Positions 1 through 7,482 of a DNA stretch of 21,867 bases are shown in pieces. Numbering within the stretch: the first letter of the stretch is position 1; every line of letters starts with the position of its first letter. A model generated the notes under the pieces. The model was not told the DNA's origin and did not search any database. It saw only the letters and a list, made by a program, of their open reading frames with translations. This stretch comes from an uncultured Prevotella sp. (lineage in GTDB: Bacteria > Bacteroidota > Bacteroidia > Bacteroidales > Bacteroidaceae). The translations under genes and the position numbers were made by a program. Where the stretch lies: positions 1 to 21,867 of the forward strand of contig CAMOQW010000021.1 in NCBI GenBank assembly GCA_946623195.1, written 5' to 3'.

Positions 1-33
1 ACACTTTTTAACTAAATCTTTGGATTAAAAAAC

Positions 34-64
34 TTGTGAGGGTCATGAAAAATCCGTACCTTTG
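34..64 (+). promoter_or_regulatory. Distal promoter P1 of glnN
   Basis: TTG at 34-36 is followed after exactly 20 bases by TACCTTTG at 57-64. This matches the Bacteroidetes primary-sigma promoter form (-33 TTG, -7 TAnnTTTG). Transcription would start near 71. No other gene lies between it and glnN, so glnN is the likely target. Confidence 0.65.
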
Positions 65-70
65 CAGCGT

Positions 71-161
71 TGCAGAAAAAGGATTTTTGAAGCGCCCGGC
101 GAAGCAAAAAAATTTTCCTGGTTAGCGCGAAAAATTTTCCTAACTATGCAGCCAAAAAGGA
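71..161 (+). repeat. Direct repeats in the glnN leader
   Basis: AAAAATTTTCCT occurs at 108-119 and again at 130-141, a period of 22 bases or about two helical turns. An outer pair, TGCAG followed by AAAAAGGA, occurs at 71-83 and 147-161 with a two-base difference in spacing. Spacing by whole helical turns is typical of sites for a dimeric or cooperative DNA-binding protein, but no regulator can be named. The sites lie just downstream of P1. Confidence 0.4.
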
Positions 162-285
162 TTGTATAATTTTCGAATTCAGAAATAATACCACCAAAAT
201 GATTATCCATAAAAAAAGTGAACAAATCAACCAACGCCACCATCATGACACCCTAAAGGGTAGCACAGAAAAACAGGTGCAATTC

Positions 286-316
286 TTGGTCAGTCCATTT
301 TTTCTTCGTACCTTCG
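286..316 (+). promoter_or_regulatory. Proximal promoter P2 of glnN
   Basis: TTG at 286-288 is followed after 20 bases by TACCTTCG at 309-316, a one-base variant of TAnnTTTG. It lies 33 bases before the glnN start codon, so transcription would begin near 323 with a short leader. Confidence 0.6.
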
Positions 317-349
317 CAGCCGAATAATAGGCAAAGACTATATAACAAG

Positions 350-2575
350 ATGGCAAACAATTTAAGATTTCAGGTTGTAGAGGAAGCTTTCAAGAAGCGT
401 GCCGCAGACGTGAAGGTGCCCAGCGAGCGCCCCTCGGAATATTTCGGCAAGTATGTGTTCAACAAGCAGAAGATGTATCGCTACCTGCCCAAAGACGTCT
501 ACGACAAGATGATTGACGTGATGGACAACGGAGCCCGTCTGGACCGTTCGATAGCCGACGCGGTGGCTGCCGGCATGAAGCAGTGGGCCCTGGAGATGGG
601 TGTCACCCACTATACCCACTGGTTCCAGCCACTGACCGAGGGCACTGCCGAGAAGCACGATGCCTTCGTAGAGCACGACGGCAAGGGCGGCATGATAGAG
701 AAATTCAGCGGCAAGCTGCTGGTGCAGCAGGAGCCCGACGCCTCATCGTTCCCCAACGGCGGCATCCGCAACACCTTCGAAGCCCGAGGCTACAGCGCCT
801 GGGACCCCACCAGCCCCGTGTTCATCATTGACGACACGCTGTGTATTCCCACCATCTTCATAGCCTACACCGGCGAGGCCCTCGACTACAAGGCTCCCTT
901 GCTGCGTGCCCTGCACGCCGTCGGCAAGGCCGCCCGCGACGTCTGCCAGTATTTCTACGACGACGTCCAGAAGGTGCAGGTGAACCTGGGTTGGGAACAG
1001 GAGTACTTCCTCGTTGACGAAGGCCTCTACTCGGCCCGCCCCGACCTGCTGATGACTGGACGCACGCTGATGGGCCATGAGTCGGCCAAGAACCAGCAGA
1101 TGGACGACCACTACTTCGGCACCATCCCCGACCGCGTCCAGGCCTTCATGAAAGACCTTGAGATTCAGGCCCTGGAGCTGGCCATCCCCGTCAAGACCCG
1201 CCACAACGAGGTAGCCCCCAACCAGTTTGAGCTGGCCCCCATTTTCGAAGAGTGCAACCTGGCCGTCGACCACAACATGCTGCTCATGTCGCTGATGAAG
1301 AAAGTGGCCCGCAATCACGGCTTCCGCGTGCTGCTGCACGAAAAGCCCTTCGACGGCATCAACGGCTCGGGCAAGCACAACAACTGGTCGCTCAGTGCCG
1401 ACAACGGGGTGCTGCTGCACGCTCCCGGCAAGACGCCGGAAGAGAACCTGCGCTTCGTGACCTTCATCGTGGAGACGCTGATGGCCGTACACCGCCACAA
1501 CGGACTGCTGAAGGCCAGCATCATGTCGGCCACCAATGCCCACCGTCTGGGCGGCAACGAGGCCCCGCCGGCCATCATCTCCAGCTTCCTGGGCACCCAG
1601 CTGACGGAACTACTCGACCACATCGAACAGTCGGACAAGCAGGAGCTGTTCAACCTGAAGGGCAAGCAGGGCATGGAGATTGACATTCCGCAGATTCCCG
1701 ACCTCATCGTCGACAATACCGACCGCAACCGCACGTCGCCCTTCGCCTTCACGGGCAACCGCTTCGAATTCCGTGCCCCCGGCTCCAGCGTCAACTGCGC
1801 CTCGGCCATGATAGCCCTGAATGCAGCGATGGCCGAAGCCCTGACATCGTTCAAGGAGCGCGTCGACCAGAAAATTGCCGAGAACTCAGAGAACTCCGAA
1901 AACTCCGAGAAAAGGCATAACTCCGTTATGCAAGCCATTGTCGAGGTGCTGCGCGACGACATCAAGGCCTGCAAGCCCATCCGTTTCGACGGCAACGGCT
2001 ACTCCGACGAGTGGGTCAAAGAGGCTGAGAAGCGCGGCCTGGACGTCGAGAAGTCGTGTCCCGTCATCTTCGAGCACTATCTGGACGATTCCAGCGTCAA
2101 GATGTTCGAGTCGACGAAGGTCATGAACCGCAAGGAACTGGAGGCCCGCAACGAGGTGAAATGGGAGACGTACGTGAAGACGGTGCAGATAGAGGCCCGT
2201 GTGCTGGGCGATATGGCCATGAACCACATCATCCCCGTCTCGACCCACTACCAGTCGCAGCTCATCAAGAACGTGCAGGGCATGAAGGACGTCTTCACCG
2301 CCGAGAAAGCCGAGCGGCTCTCCGCCCGCAACATGAAACTCATTGAGGAGATAGCCGAGCGCACGGAGAAGATAGAGCAGCTGGTTGACGAGCTGACGGA
2401 TGCACGCCGCGTGGCCAACCGCATTCATGACATCCACCAGCGTGCCATAGCCTATCACGACACGGTATGCCCCAAGATGGAGGACATCCGCTACGAGACC
2501 GACAAGCTGGAAATGATTGTCGAGGACGGCCTGTGGACGCTGCCCAAATACCGCGAGCTACTGTTTATCAGGTAG
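350..2575 (+). CDS. glnN: Type III glutamine synthetase (GlnN)
   Basis: This cytoplasmic enzyme makes glutamine from glutamate, ammonia and ATP, the main ammonium-assimilation step. The 741-residue length fits the GSIII class (about 700-730) and is far longer than GSI. Visible motifs are the metal-binding GWEQEYF near residue 214, EVAPNQFELAP near 285, NGSGKHNNWS at 338-347, the SATNAHRLGGNEAPPAIIS stretch, and FTGNRFEFRAPGSS near 470, all characteristic of GSIII. The C-terminal part is charged and helical, as in the family. A tandem ENS tripeptide (511-519) sits in a loop before the conserved KPIRFDGNGYSDEW segment. The gene stands alone with two promoters and no partner. Its 3' end overlaps the convergent HAD gene by 18 bases, leaving no room for a terminator between them. 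Confidence 0.96.
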   Translation: MANNLRFQVVEEAFKKRAADVKVPSERPSEYFGKYVFNKQKMYRYLPKDVYDKMIDVMDNGARLDRSIADAVAAGMKQWALEMGVTHYTHWFQPLTEGTAEKHDAFVEHDGKGGMIEKFSGKLLVQQEPDASSFPNGGIRNTFEARGYSAWDPTSPVFIIDDTLCIPTIFIAYTGEALDYKAPLLRALHAVGKAARDVCQYFYDDVQKVQVNLGWEQEYFLVDEGLYSARPDLLMTGRTLMGHESAKNQQMDDHYFGTIPDRVQAFMKDLEIQALELAIPVKTRHNEVAPNQFELAPIFEECNLAVDHNMLLMSLMKKVARNHGFRVLLHEKPFDGINGSGKHNNWSLSADNGVLLHAPGKTPEENLRFVTFIVETLMAVHRHNGLLKASIMSATNAHRLGGNEAPPAIISSFLGTQLTELLDHIEQSDKQELFNLKGKQGMEIDIPQIPDLIVDNTDRNRTSPFAFTGNRFEFRAPGSSVNCASAMIALNAAMAEALTSFKERVDQKIAENSENSENSEKRHNSVMQAIVEVLRDDIKACKPIRFDGNGYSDEWVKEAEKRGLDVEKSCPVIFEHYLDDSSVKMFESTKVMNRKELEARNEVKWETYVKTVQIEARVLGDMAMNHIIPVSTHYQSQLIKNVQGMKDVFTAEKAERLSARNMKLIEEIAERTEKIEQLVDELTDARRVANRIHDIHQRAIAYHDTVCPKMEDIRYETDKLEMIVEDGLWTLPKYRELLFIR
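1880..1906 (+). repeat. In-frame 9-base tandem repeat (Glu-Asn-Ser x3) in glnN
   Basis: Three near-identical copies of GAGAACTCA/C encode ENS-ENS-ENS, followed by EKRHNS. The copies differ at only one or two third-codon positions. The repeat is in frame, so gain or loss of units would lengthen or shorten a surface loop without breaking the enzyme. Confidence 0.7.
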
Positions 2576-3253
2576 GATCTTAAAGGTCTGAGGCGAGAGG
2601 TCTGAGGCCATCTCCAACAACTCACATGGTGCTGCGACAAACGTTGTGGCACCATTTTCTTGCAGAAACTGCCGGTCGCGGAATCCCCAGAGCACGCTGA
2701 TGCAAGGCAGTCCGCTGTTGCGTGCCGTCGCCAGGTCAACATCGCTGTCGCCCACGTAGACGGCTCCCTCCTTCCCCACTCCCAGCTGGCGCAGGGCTTC
2801 GTAGACGGTGTCGGGGGCCGGTTTCTTGCGGATGCCCTCGGCCTCGTGTTCGCCGATGGCGACTTCTATCTCGGGGAAGAAGTGGCCGACGAGTTCCCGG
2901 GTTGCCGCCATCATCTTGTTGCTCACCACCGCCATGCGGCAACCGCGCCGCTTCAGCTGGCGCAGCGTGTCGGCGATGCCGTCGTAGGGCCGGGTGGTGT
3001 CCAGCGAGTGTTCCATATAGTGACGGCGGAAGGCCGCAAAGACTTCCTCAAACTGAGGATGGTCTGCCCCCTGGGGAACGGCCCGTTCCATCAGCCGTCT
3101 GACTCCGTTGCCCACAAAGCGCCGGATGTCGTCCAGCGAATGCTCAGGCATTCCGAACTGCCGCAAGGCATGGTTCACGCTGCCGGCCAGGTCGCGCAGG
3201 GTGTCCAGCAGGGTGCCGTCCAAGTCGAAGATGAAGGTCTGATAGTTACTCAT
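2558..3253 (-). CDS. gph: HAD-superfamily phosphatase, phosphoglycolate phosphatase-like
   Basis: This is a cytoplasmic haloacid-dehalogenase-fold phosphatase of the Gph/PGMB-like subfamily. All four motifs are visible in the 231 residues: FDLDGTLLDT (nucleophile Asp10, acid/base Asp12), VVSNK with Ser111, Lys144 in IRKKPAPD, and YVGDSDVD (168-173). The helical cap lies between motifs I and II (about 15-85). The natural substrate cannot be read from sequence; 2-phosphoglycolate or another small phosphate ester is plausible. The start codon lies inside the end of the upstream DUF2461 gene (8-base overlap), which indicates translational coupling in one operon. The 3' end runs 18 bases into glnN on the other strand. 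Confidence 0.88.
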   Translation of the reverse strand: MSNYQTFIFDLDGTLLDTLRDLAGSVNHALRQFGMPEHSLDDIRRFVGNGVRRLMERAVPQGADHPQFEEVFAAFRRHYMEHSLDTTRPYDGIADTLRQLKRRGCRMAVVSNKMMAATRELVGHFFPEIEVAIGEHEAEGIRKKPAPDTVYEALRQLGVGKEGAVYVGDSDVDLATARNSGLPCISVLWGFRDRQFLQENGATTFVAAPCELLEMASDLSPQTFKILPDKQ

Positions 3254-3959
3254 AGTCGTCGACGACGCTGTTGATAAAGTCCTGCATGGGTTTGGCGGCC
3301 CGGAACATCTTCTCGGTATCCTTCAGCCAGCGGTCACCATCAAAGAAGTCGTCGCCCACACGATGCCAGCAACAGTAGTTCTTCAGTCGCAGGTAGCGCA
3401 CGTGCTCCCAGTCGCGGGGGAAGCCGACGGGACACGTCTTCAGCTTCTCCATGCCGAAGCCCTGCTTCGCAGTCCACGACTCTTGCTCCGTACAGGGTTC
3501 GAAACGGTCGCCAAAATACTTCACGAACTCCTTCGACTCCACACAGCGCAGCCACTCGTCGGTATTGGCCATGATTTCGTTGCGACAGGAGGTCAGGATG
3601 TTGGTGGGCAGCCAGTAGCTGCCACAGGCCACCAGACAGGAGTCGGGTTCCAAGTGGATGTAGTAGCCGCCATGCAGCGACTTCTTGCCACGCGCCGAGA
3701 TGTATGCCCCCATGTGGGTCTTGTAGGGCGACTTGTCGGGCGAGAAGCGGGTGTCGCGATAGAAGCGGTAGGTACAGTCCTTCACCTGCAGAGGGGCCAG
3801 CGAGTCGTCGAAAGCCACATAGCGCTCCAGCGCCTGTGCCACGCCGCGTTCAAACTCAGTCTTGGCAGCTTCGTATGCTGCCTTATGCTCCTGGAACCAG
3901 GGGCGGTTGTTGTTCATCGCCACCTGGCGCAGGAAATCCAATATCAGTCTTGCATTCAT
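3246..3959 (-). CDS. DUF2461 family protein
   Basis: The 237 residues match the DUF2461 (TIGR02453) family: near the N-terminus comes LRQVAMNNNRPWFQEHKAAY, followed by YRFYRDTRFSPDKSPYKTH (about 65-85), and GGYYIHLEPD in the middle. The family is widespread and has no experimentally settled function that I know of, so none is assigned. No signal peptide or membrane segment is seen, so it is likely cytoplasmic. It starts 12 bases after the M15 peptidase gene and overlaps the HAD gene by 8 bases, so the three are almost certainly cotranscribed. Confidence 0.88.
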   Translation of the reverse strand: MNARLILDFLRQVAMNNNRPWFQEHKAAYEAAKTEFERGVAQALERYVAFDDSLAPLQVKDCTYRFYRDTRFSPDKSPYKTHMGAYISARGKKSLHGGYYIHLEPDSCLVACGSYWLPTNILTSCRNEIMANTDEWLRCVESKEFVKYFGDRFEPCTEQESWTAKQGFGMEKLKTCPVGFPRDWEHVRYLRLKNYCCWHRVGDDFFDGDRWLKDTEKMFRAAKPMQDFINSVVDDYE

Positions 3960-3971
3960 ATCATGTCATTT

Positions 3972-4538
3972 CTATTCTGCTTTCTCAAAGTGCTGGTAAT
4001 CCTTCAGCGAACGCCACGCCCCGCCCCACTTGAAGCCATGCTGCGTGAACAGCCGGTAGCAGAGGTCACGCCGGGTAATCTTATATTTAAAGGCGGGCGA
4101 GCGGTCTACGTAGGGCTTGCCCGTAGCGGGCTGAATGAGCAGCGTGCCGTCCTGCCTGCGGCGCACGCAGGGGTTGTACAGCGGGTTGACGTCGATGGCC
4201 AGCCCTCGGGCGTGGTTCGACAGCTTCCGGCTGCCCTCAATGGGGCGATAGCAGTAGCACGACGTGTTGTTGGCCTGCATGGAGCGTTCGTCGTCGTCGC
4301 CGTATTCCGAGATGGGGCGAATGCGCTCAATGGGATACTGCGCCTGATACAACGCAGCAAAAATCTCACGGAGGTCCTGGCTTATCAGCTTATTGCAGAC
4401 GATGATGCCCTCCTGGGTCTTGCCCCGGAAGTCGACATGCTTCACCTGCAGCGTGTCGAGCACGACACCTGCCGGTTGTGAAAAAACTGCCAGACTGACT
4501 GACAAAGCAGCCGTCAGAAAGTCCATACGTAACGTCAT
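3972..4538 (-). CDS. Secreted M15 family D-Ala-D-Ala carboxypeptidase-like peptidase
   Basis: This is a zinc peptidase of the M15 (VanY/CwlK-like) group expected to act on peptidoglycan stem peptides outside the cytoplasmic membrane. With the chosen start it has 188 residues. A hydrophobic signal segment (about 5-20) ends near FSQPAG. The zinc site SNHARGLAID gives His109 and Asp116, and the third ligand is His183 in DYQHFE at the C-terminus. The frame stays open upstream to 4619, but a TACCTTTG promoter box on this strand at 4572-4565 puts the transcript start downstream of that codon. The Met at 4538 with its signal peptide is therefore preferred; Met at 4526 is also possible. It is the first gene of the M15-DUF2461-HAD operon. 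Confidence 0.87.
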   Translation of the reverse strand: MTLRMDFLTAALSVSLAVFSQPAGVVLDTLQVKHVDFRGKTQEGIIVCNKLISQDLREIFAALYQAQYPIERIRPISEYGDDDERSMQANNTSCYCYRPIEGSRKLSNHARGLAIDVNPLYNPCVRRRQDGTLLIQPATGKPYVDRSPAFKYKITRRDLCYRLFTQHGFKWGGAWRSLKDYQHFEKAE

Positions 4539-4564
4539 AAATCCTTTTGTTTCTTTCCTGCGTG

Positions 4565-4572
4565 CAAAGGTA
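4565..4572 (-). promoter_or_regulatory. -7 box of the M15 peptidase operon
   Basis: On the minus strand the sequence reads TACCTTTG, an exact TAnnTTTG box, 27 bases before the chosen start. The -33 position has no good TTG; the nearest one is 25 bases away. A 15-base palindrome (CTTTTC, AGT, GAAAAG at 4576-4590) lies directly upstream of the box and could be an operator. The box decides the start of the M15 gene. Confidence 0.55.
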
Positions 4573-4673
4573 CGACTTTTCAGTGAAAAGCGAATAGCAA
4601 ATAGTGAGAATTTTATCATCTCCCAATGCTAAATTTTGTTGTTTCAAAAGTGAAGGTCTGAGGGCCGGAGACG

Positions 4674-4702
4674 ATGATTCAACGCCTGCTGCGCTGAATC
4701 AT
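4674..4702 (-). terminator. Hairpin over the malQ stop codon, possible terminator
   Basis: ATGATTCA at 4674-4681 and TGAATCAT at 4695-4702 form a perfect 8-base inverted repeat around a 13-base GC-rich loop. On the minus strand the malQ stop codon lies in the 3' arm. There is no run of T after it, so it is not a standard intrinsic terminator. It could protect the mRNA end or be incidental. Confidence 0.3.
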
Positions 4703-7300
4703 GGTGCGGACCTTATTATTAAATTTGACGGCTGCCAGCAGTTGCTCGATAGTCAGGTGCATGCGGTACTGCCAACGGTTGTAGGGGTCGCTGGGCACGT
4801 TGATGCGTTCCTCCTGGGGACTCTTGCGGCGCAACTCGGAGTCCATCGCCAACCAGTCTTGCAACTGCAGGATGCAGAGCATCGACGGACAGTAGAGATG
4901 GCGGGCTATGACTTCCTCTGCCAGATGGGCCGGCAACTGCTCGGGGGCGCGGCCCTCCTTCTGCAGCATGGTGACGAAGTAGCGCTGGCGGTGCTCAGGG
5001 TTCTCCTGCCACCATAGTCGCAAGGGCGACATGTCGTGGGTGGAAATAGTGGCTACGGAACGGATGGGGTTGGCGTCCAGGTGGGCAAACTCGAAACCTT
5101 GCTGCTTGGGCATCTGCTGGATTTCGAGCGTCAGGATGCGCAACTGGTCGAGCACGGGCTCCACACAGTCGGGCAGCATACCCAAGTCTTCGGCACAGAC
5201 CAGCATCGGACAGCCCTTGAGCATGGCGGGCAGCCGCTTCAGGGCCTGCTGTCCCCAGAAGAACGAATGGCGCTGGTAGAAGTAGTTGTTGTAGAGCCGC
5301 AGGAAGGCATCTTTTTCTTCACCCGAGAGAGCGTCATAGATGGGTTCATTGATGACGCCGATGCGGGGGTGATACATTTCGGGCTGGCGCGGGTCTTCCA
5401 CGAAGAGTACGTCGCTGATGAGCCTCATCAGGCCCTCACGAATCCAAAGGCTGTTCTCGTCGTGACAGTCGGCAAAACGGGTGGCCACCTTGCGCTGGGT
5501 GTCGTATTCTGCACGCAGGTCATAGAGGTTGTAGGCCTTGCGCACCAGACAGTTTTCGCGAACATACTGTGCGTGGATGCCGAAGAGACGCTCTATCAGC
5601 CGGTCGTTGATGAAGGGTTTCGTAAACAGCTCCTTCCGGAAGGGCAGCCCGAAATACTCTATCTCGCCAACGGTCAACGGCAAGGCAGGCGAAAAGTGGC
5701 CCAGCAGACCGTAGACGGCATCGGCAGGAATCTCCCAGACACGGAAGAAGCCTAGGACGTGGTCGATGCGCAGCGCATCGAAATATTGCGACATGTGCTG
5801 CAGACGGCGGCGCTGCATGGCTAACAGTTCGTCGCTCCAGCGGAAGGTGGGGAACCCCCAGTTCTGGCCTTGCTGCGAAAAACGGTCGGGGGGAGCACCC
5901 GTCTGCGAGTCGAGGTTGAAGTATTCCGGATGCCGGCTGACCTCCACGCTGTCGGCACTGACGCCAATGGGCAGGTCGCCCTTCAGCACCACGCCCTTCG
6001 AACGGGCATAGTCGGCGGCAGCCTTCAGCTGGGTGTGCAGCAGATACTGGACATACATGAAGTATTGCTCCGTCCCGGCACTGCCCGCCCTCCACTTGGC
6101 ATAGGGCTCCAGCCAGTCTTCGTTGGCACTGACGAAATCCTTGTAGTCTTTACTGTTCACGACCTTGCTGCCCTGCTCGGCAAACAACGCATGCAGGTAT
6201 TCAGACTTCACGCGGTCGACGGCCTCATAGTCACTATACGGCAGGGCATTCAGCTCCTGACGGCGGCGCTGGAACTGGGTCGTCAGCGTCTTCGAACGCA
6301 GGGTGCCTGCAGCCTCCAAGTCGACGTAATGTGGATGGAGCGCAAAGACGCTGACAATATTATAGGGATAGGAGTCGTGCCAGTGGCCGTCGGTGGTGGT
6401 ATCGTTGACGGGCAGCGTCTGGATGAACTTCATGCCTGTTGCCACAGCCCAGTCGACCATCCGCCGCAGGTCGCCAAAGTCGCCGACGCCATAGGAATGC
6501 TCGGAGCGCAGCGAAAAAACGGGGATGCTGACTCCGGCAGCACGCCACGACTCCTCACGCAACCGCAGATGTCCGCCGTAGAGCACCAGAACCTGCCCGT
6601 CGGGAAGCTCGGGCGACATGCCCTCGGGCTGACTGATGGAGGCTACGCGGTTGTCGCCCTCCTCCCAAGCCACCAACTCGTGGCTCTTCGCGTCGACCAC
6701 CACATATTTATATTCTATCGGAAACAGCCAACCTTGTACGTTGACTGACAGCATCCACTCCTGCTGGCCGGCATACTCCATCTTCAGGTAGCGACTGGTG
6801 TTCCAGGAGCCAATAGCCGGATGCGAGCCACTGACGGCAACCAGCTGCCCCGGCTTCAACTGAGGAGCCGATATGCGGAAAATTACCGTGCGGCGAAACA
6901 AAGGCAGCGGCAAAGCCCTCACCTGCTCGCCGTGCTGGCCGTGAACGGTGGTCTGATAAGCTGCGGAATACAAATGAAGGGGCAACGGACGGTCACGCCA
7001 TTCGTCGTGGAAGATATAGTCTTTCGAAGCATCGTAACGGTAAATGCGCGCCAGCAGGTCCCACTCGCGGCGAAGCACCTCGCCGTCGGCATTCTCTAAC
7101 TGATAGGCATAGACGATATGGCTCAACGGATGCTGACGACTCATCAGGGCGGCCGTCTCCAGCGTCCAAAGCTCGCCATCCTCTGTCTGCATCAGCAGAT
7201 TCTGATGGCGCACCGTGCCGTCCTGACTGTGGAAATCAATGCTTACATGCAGGCTTTCGCCCCATGAGGTGTGGTAGTGTATGGAGAATTTCAGTTTCAT
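4679..7300 (-). CDS. malQ: 4-alpha-glucanotransferase (GH77) with two starch-binding modules
   Basis: Amylomaltase moves alpha-1,4-glucan segments between maltooligosaccharides and frees glucose in maltose, starch and glycogen metabolism. No signal peptide is present, so it acts in the cytoplasm. The 873 residues are much longer than E. coli MalQ because of two CBM20-like modules (about 1-115 and 130-240); the second shows VSGSHPAIGSWNTSRYLKM. This is the architecture of plant DPE2 and its bacterial relatives. The GH77 domain (about 260-870) holds the nucleophile Asp513 (ALRIDHVLGFF), acid/base Glu704 (CAEDLGMLPD) and stabilising Asp756 (STHDMSPLR). It appears monocistronic: its own weak promoter lies upstream and the M15 promoter lies downstream. 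Confidence 0.93.
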   Translation of the reverse strand: MKLKFSIHYHTSWGESLHVSIDFHSQDGTVRHQNLLMQTEDGELWTLETAALMSRQHPLSHIVYAYQLENADGEVLRREWDLLARIYRYDASKDYIFHDEWRDRPLPLHLYSAAYQTTVHGQHGEQVRALPLPLFRRTVIFRISAPQLKPGQLVAVSGSHPAIGSWNTSRYLKMEYAGQQEWMLSVNVQGWLFPIEYKYVVVDAKSHELVAWEEGDNRVASISQPEGMSPELPDGQVLVLYGGHLRLREESWRAAGVSIPVFSLRSEHSYGVGDFGDLRRMVDWAVATGMKFIQTLPVNDTTTDGHWHDSYPYNIVSVFALHPHYVDLEAAGTLRSKTLTTQFQRRRQELNALPYSDYEAVDRVKSEYLHALFAEQGSKVVNSKDYKDFVSANEDWLEPYAKWRAGSAGTEQYFMYVQYLLHTQLKAAADYARSKGVVLKGDLPIGVSADSVEVSRHPEYFNLDSQTGAPPDRFSQQGQNWGFPTFRWSDELLAMQRRRLQHMSQYFDALRIDHVLGFFRVWEIPADAVYGLLGHFSPALPLTVGEIEYFGLPFRKELFTKPFINDRLIERLFGIHAQYVRENCLVRKAYNLYDLRAEYDTQRKVATRFADCHDENSLWIREGLMRLISDVLFVEDPRQPEMYHPRIGVINEPIYDALSGEEKDAFLRLYNNYFYQRHSFFWGQQALKRLPAMLKGCPMLVCAEDLGMLPDCVEPVLDQLRILTLEIQQMPKQQGFEFAHLDANPIRSVATISTHDMSPLRLWWQENPEHRQRYFVTMLQKEGRAPEQLPAHLAEEVIARHLYCPSMLCILQLQDWLAMDSELRRKSPQEERINVPSDPYNRWQYRMHLTIEQLLAAVKFNNKVRTMIQRSRR

Positions 7301-7317
7301 TTTCGTAATTGTTTGTG

Positions 7318-7325
7318 CAAAATTA
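7318..7325 (-). promoter_or_regulatory. -7 box of malQ
   Basis: The minus strand reads TAATTTTG, fitting TAnnTTTG, 17 bases before the malQ start codon. No TTG is found at the expected -33 distance; that area is a run of ATTATGAAT-type near-repeats. Activity is plausible but may need an activator. Confidence 0.4.
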
Positions 7326-7368
7326 CAAAATAATTATGAATTATGAATCATGAATGATGAATTATTTC
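7326..7368. repeat. Degenerate TGAATTA/TGAATCA tandem tract
   Basis: Several near-copies of ATTATGAAT/TGAATCATGAATGATGAA follow one another in the gap between the divergent malQ and mltG genes. The tract is AT-rich and imperfectly periodic. It contains ATG codons, and open frames reach back through it, but no gene is supported here. It lies directly beside the composite inverted repeat. Confidence 0.45.
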
Positions 7369-7370
7369 GC

Positions 7371-7438
7371 AACTTTGGCTTCGCCGAAGTTACTTTTCAT
7401 TCGGAAAAGCAAAAGAAAAGCATTTTCTTTTGCTTTTC
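7371..7438 (+). repeat. Composite inverted repeat upstream of mltG
   Basis: Two hairpins stand side by side. The first (7371-7391) pairs AACTT-T-GGC with GCC-G-AAGTT around a TTC loop, with one T-G wobble. The second is a perfect 16-base inverted repeat, GAAAAGCAAAAGAAAA at 7404-7419 with its reverse complement at 7423-7438 and a 3-base GCA spacer. The right arm contains the -33 TTG of the mltG promoter. A perfect repeat of this size is unlikely by chance. It could be a dispersed repeat carrying a promoter, an operator, or a terminator for transcription entering from the left. Confidence 0.75.
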
Positions 7439-7460
7439 TCTCACTTATTTTGTATCTTTG
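7430..7460 (+). promoter_or_regulatory. Promoter of mltG
   Basis: TTG at 7430-7432 is followed after 20 bases by TATCTTTG at 7453-7460, an exact consensus match. Transcription would begin near 7467. This rules out the in-frame upstream Met codons and supports translation from 7483. The -33 element lies inside the right arm of the 16-base inverted repeat. Confidence 0.8.
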
Positions 7461-7482
7461 CAACCGATTTATAACAACAAAG

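Larger units (their letters stand above)
1..349. other. AT-rich leader region upstream of glnN
   Basis: This gap holds two promoter-like sequences on the plus strand, one near its left end and one just before glnN, so the distal transcript would carry a leader of roughly 280 nt. Between them lie short direct repeats, annotated separately. I see no convincing gene: a 42-codon frame at 199-327 has no clear ribosome binding site and runs through the proximal promoter. The arrangement suggests regulated transcription of nitrogen assimilation, but that is inference. Confidence 0.6.

Noticed and set aside
43..246. 67-codon minus-strand frame in the glnN leader
   Set aside because: It opposes two good plus-strand promoters, has no recognisable domain, and its composition is that of AT-rich non-coding sequence.
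199..327. 42-codon frame upstream of glnN with three consecutive His codons, possible leader peptide
   Set aside because: It lacks a clear ribosome binding site, has no visible attenuator structure, runs through the proximal promoter, and His codons have no obvious link to glutamine synthesis.
743..1995. Long minus-strand frames (266 and 226 codons) inside glnN
   Set aside because: They are antisense shadows of a conserved GC-rich gene, with odd composition and no motifs.
3363..4481. 372-codon plus-strand frame opposite the DUF2461 and M15 genes
   Set aside because: It spans two well-supported minus-strand genes and shows no domain of its own.
4539..4619. Longer start for the M15 peptidase
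   Set aside because: It would begin upstream of the promoter box at 4565-4572 and bury the signal peptide.
7354..7482. Longer N-terminus for MltG
   Set aside because: The added codons come from the AT-rich and inverted repeats and the promoter; transcription should start near 7467.
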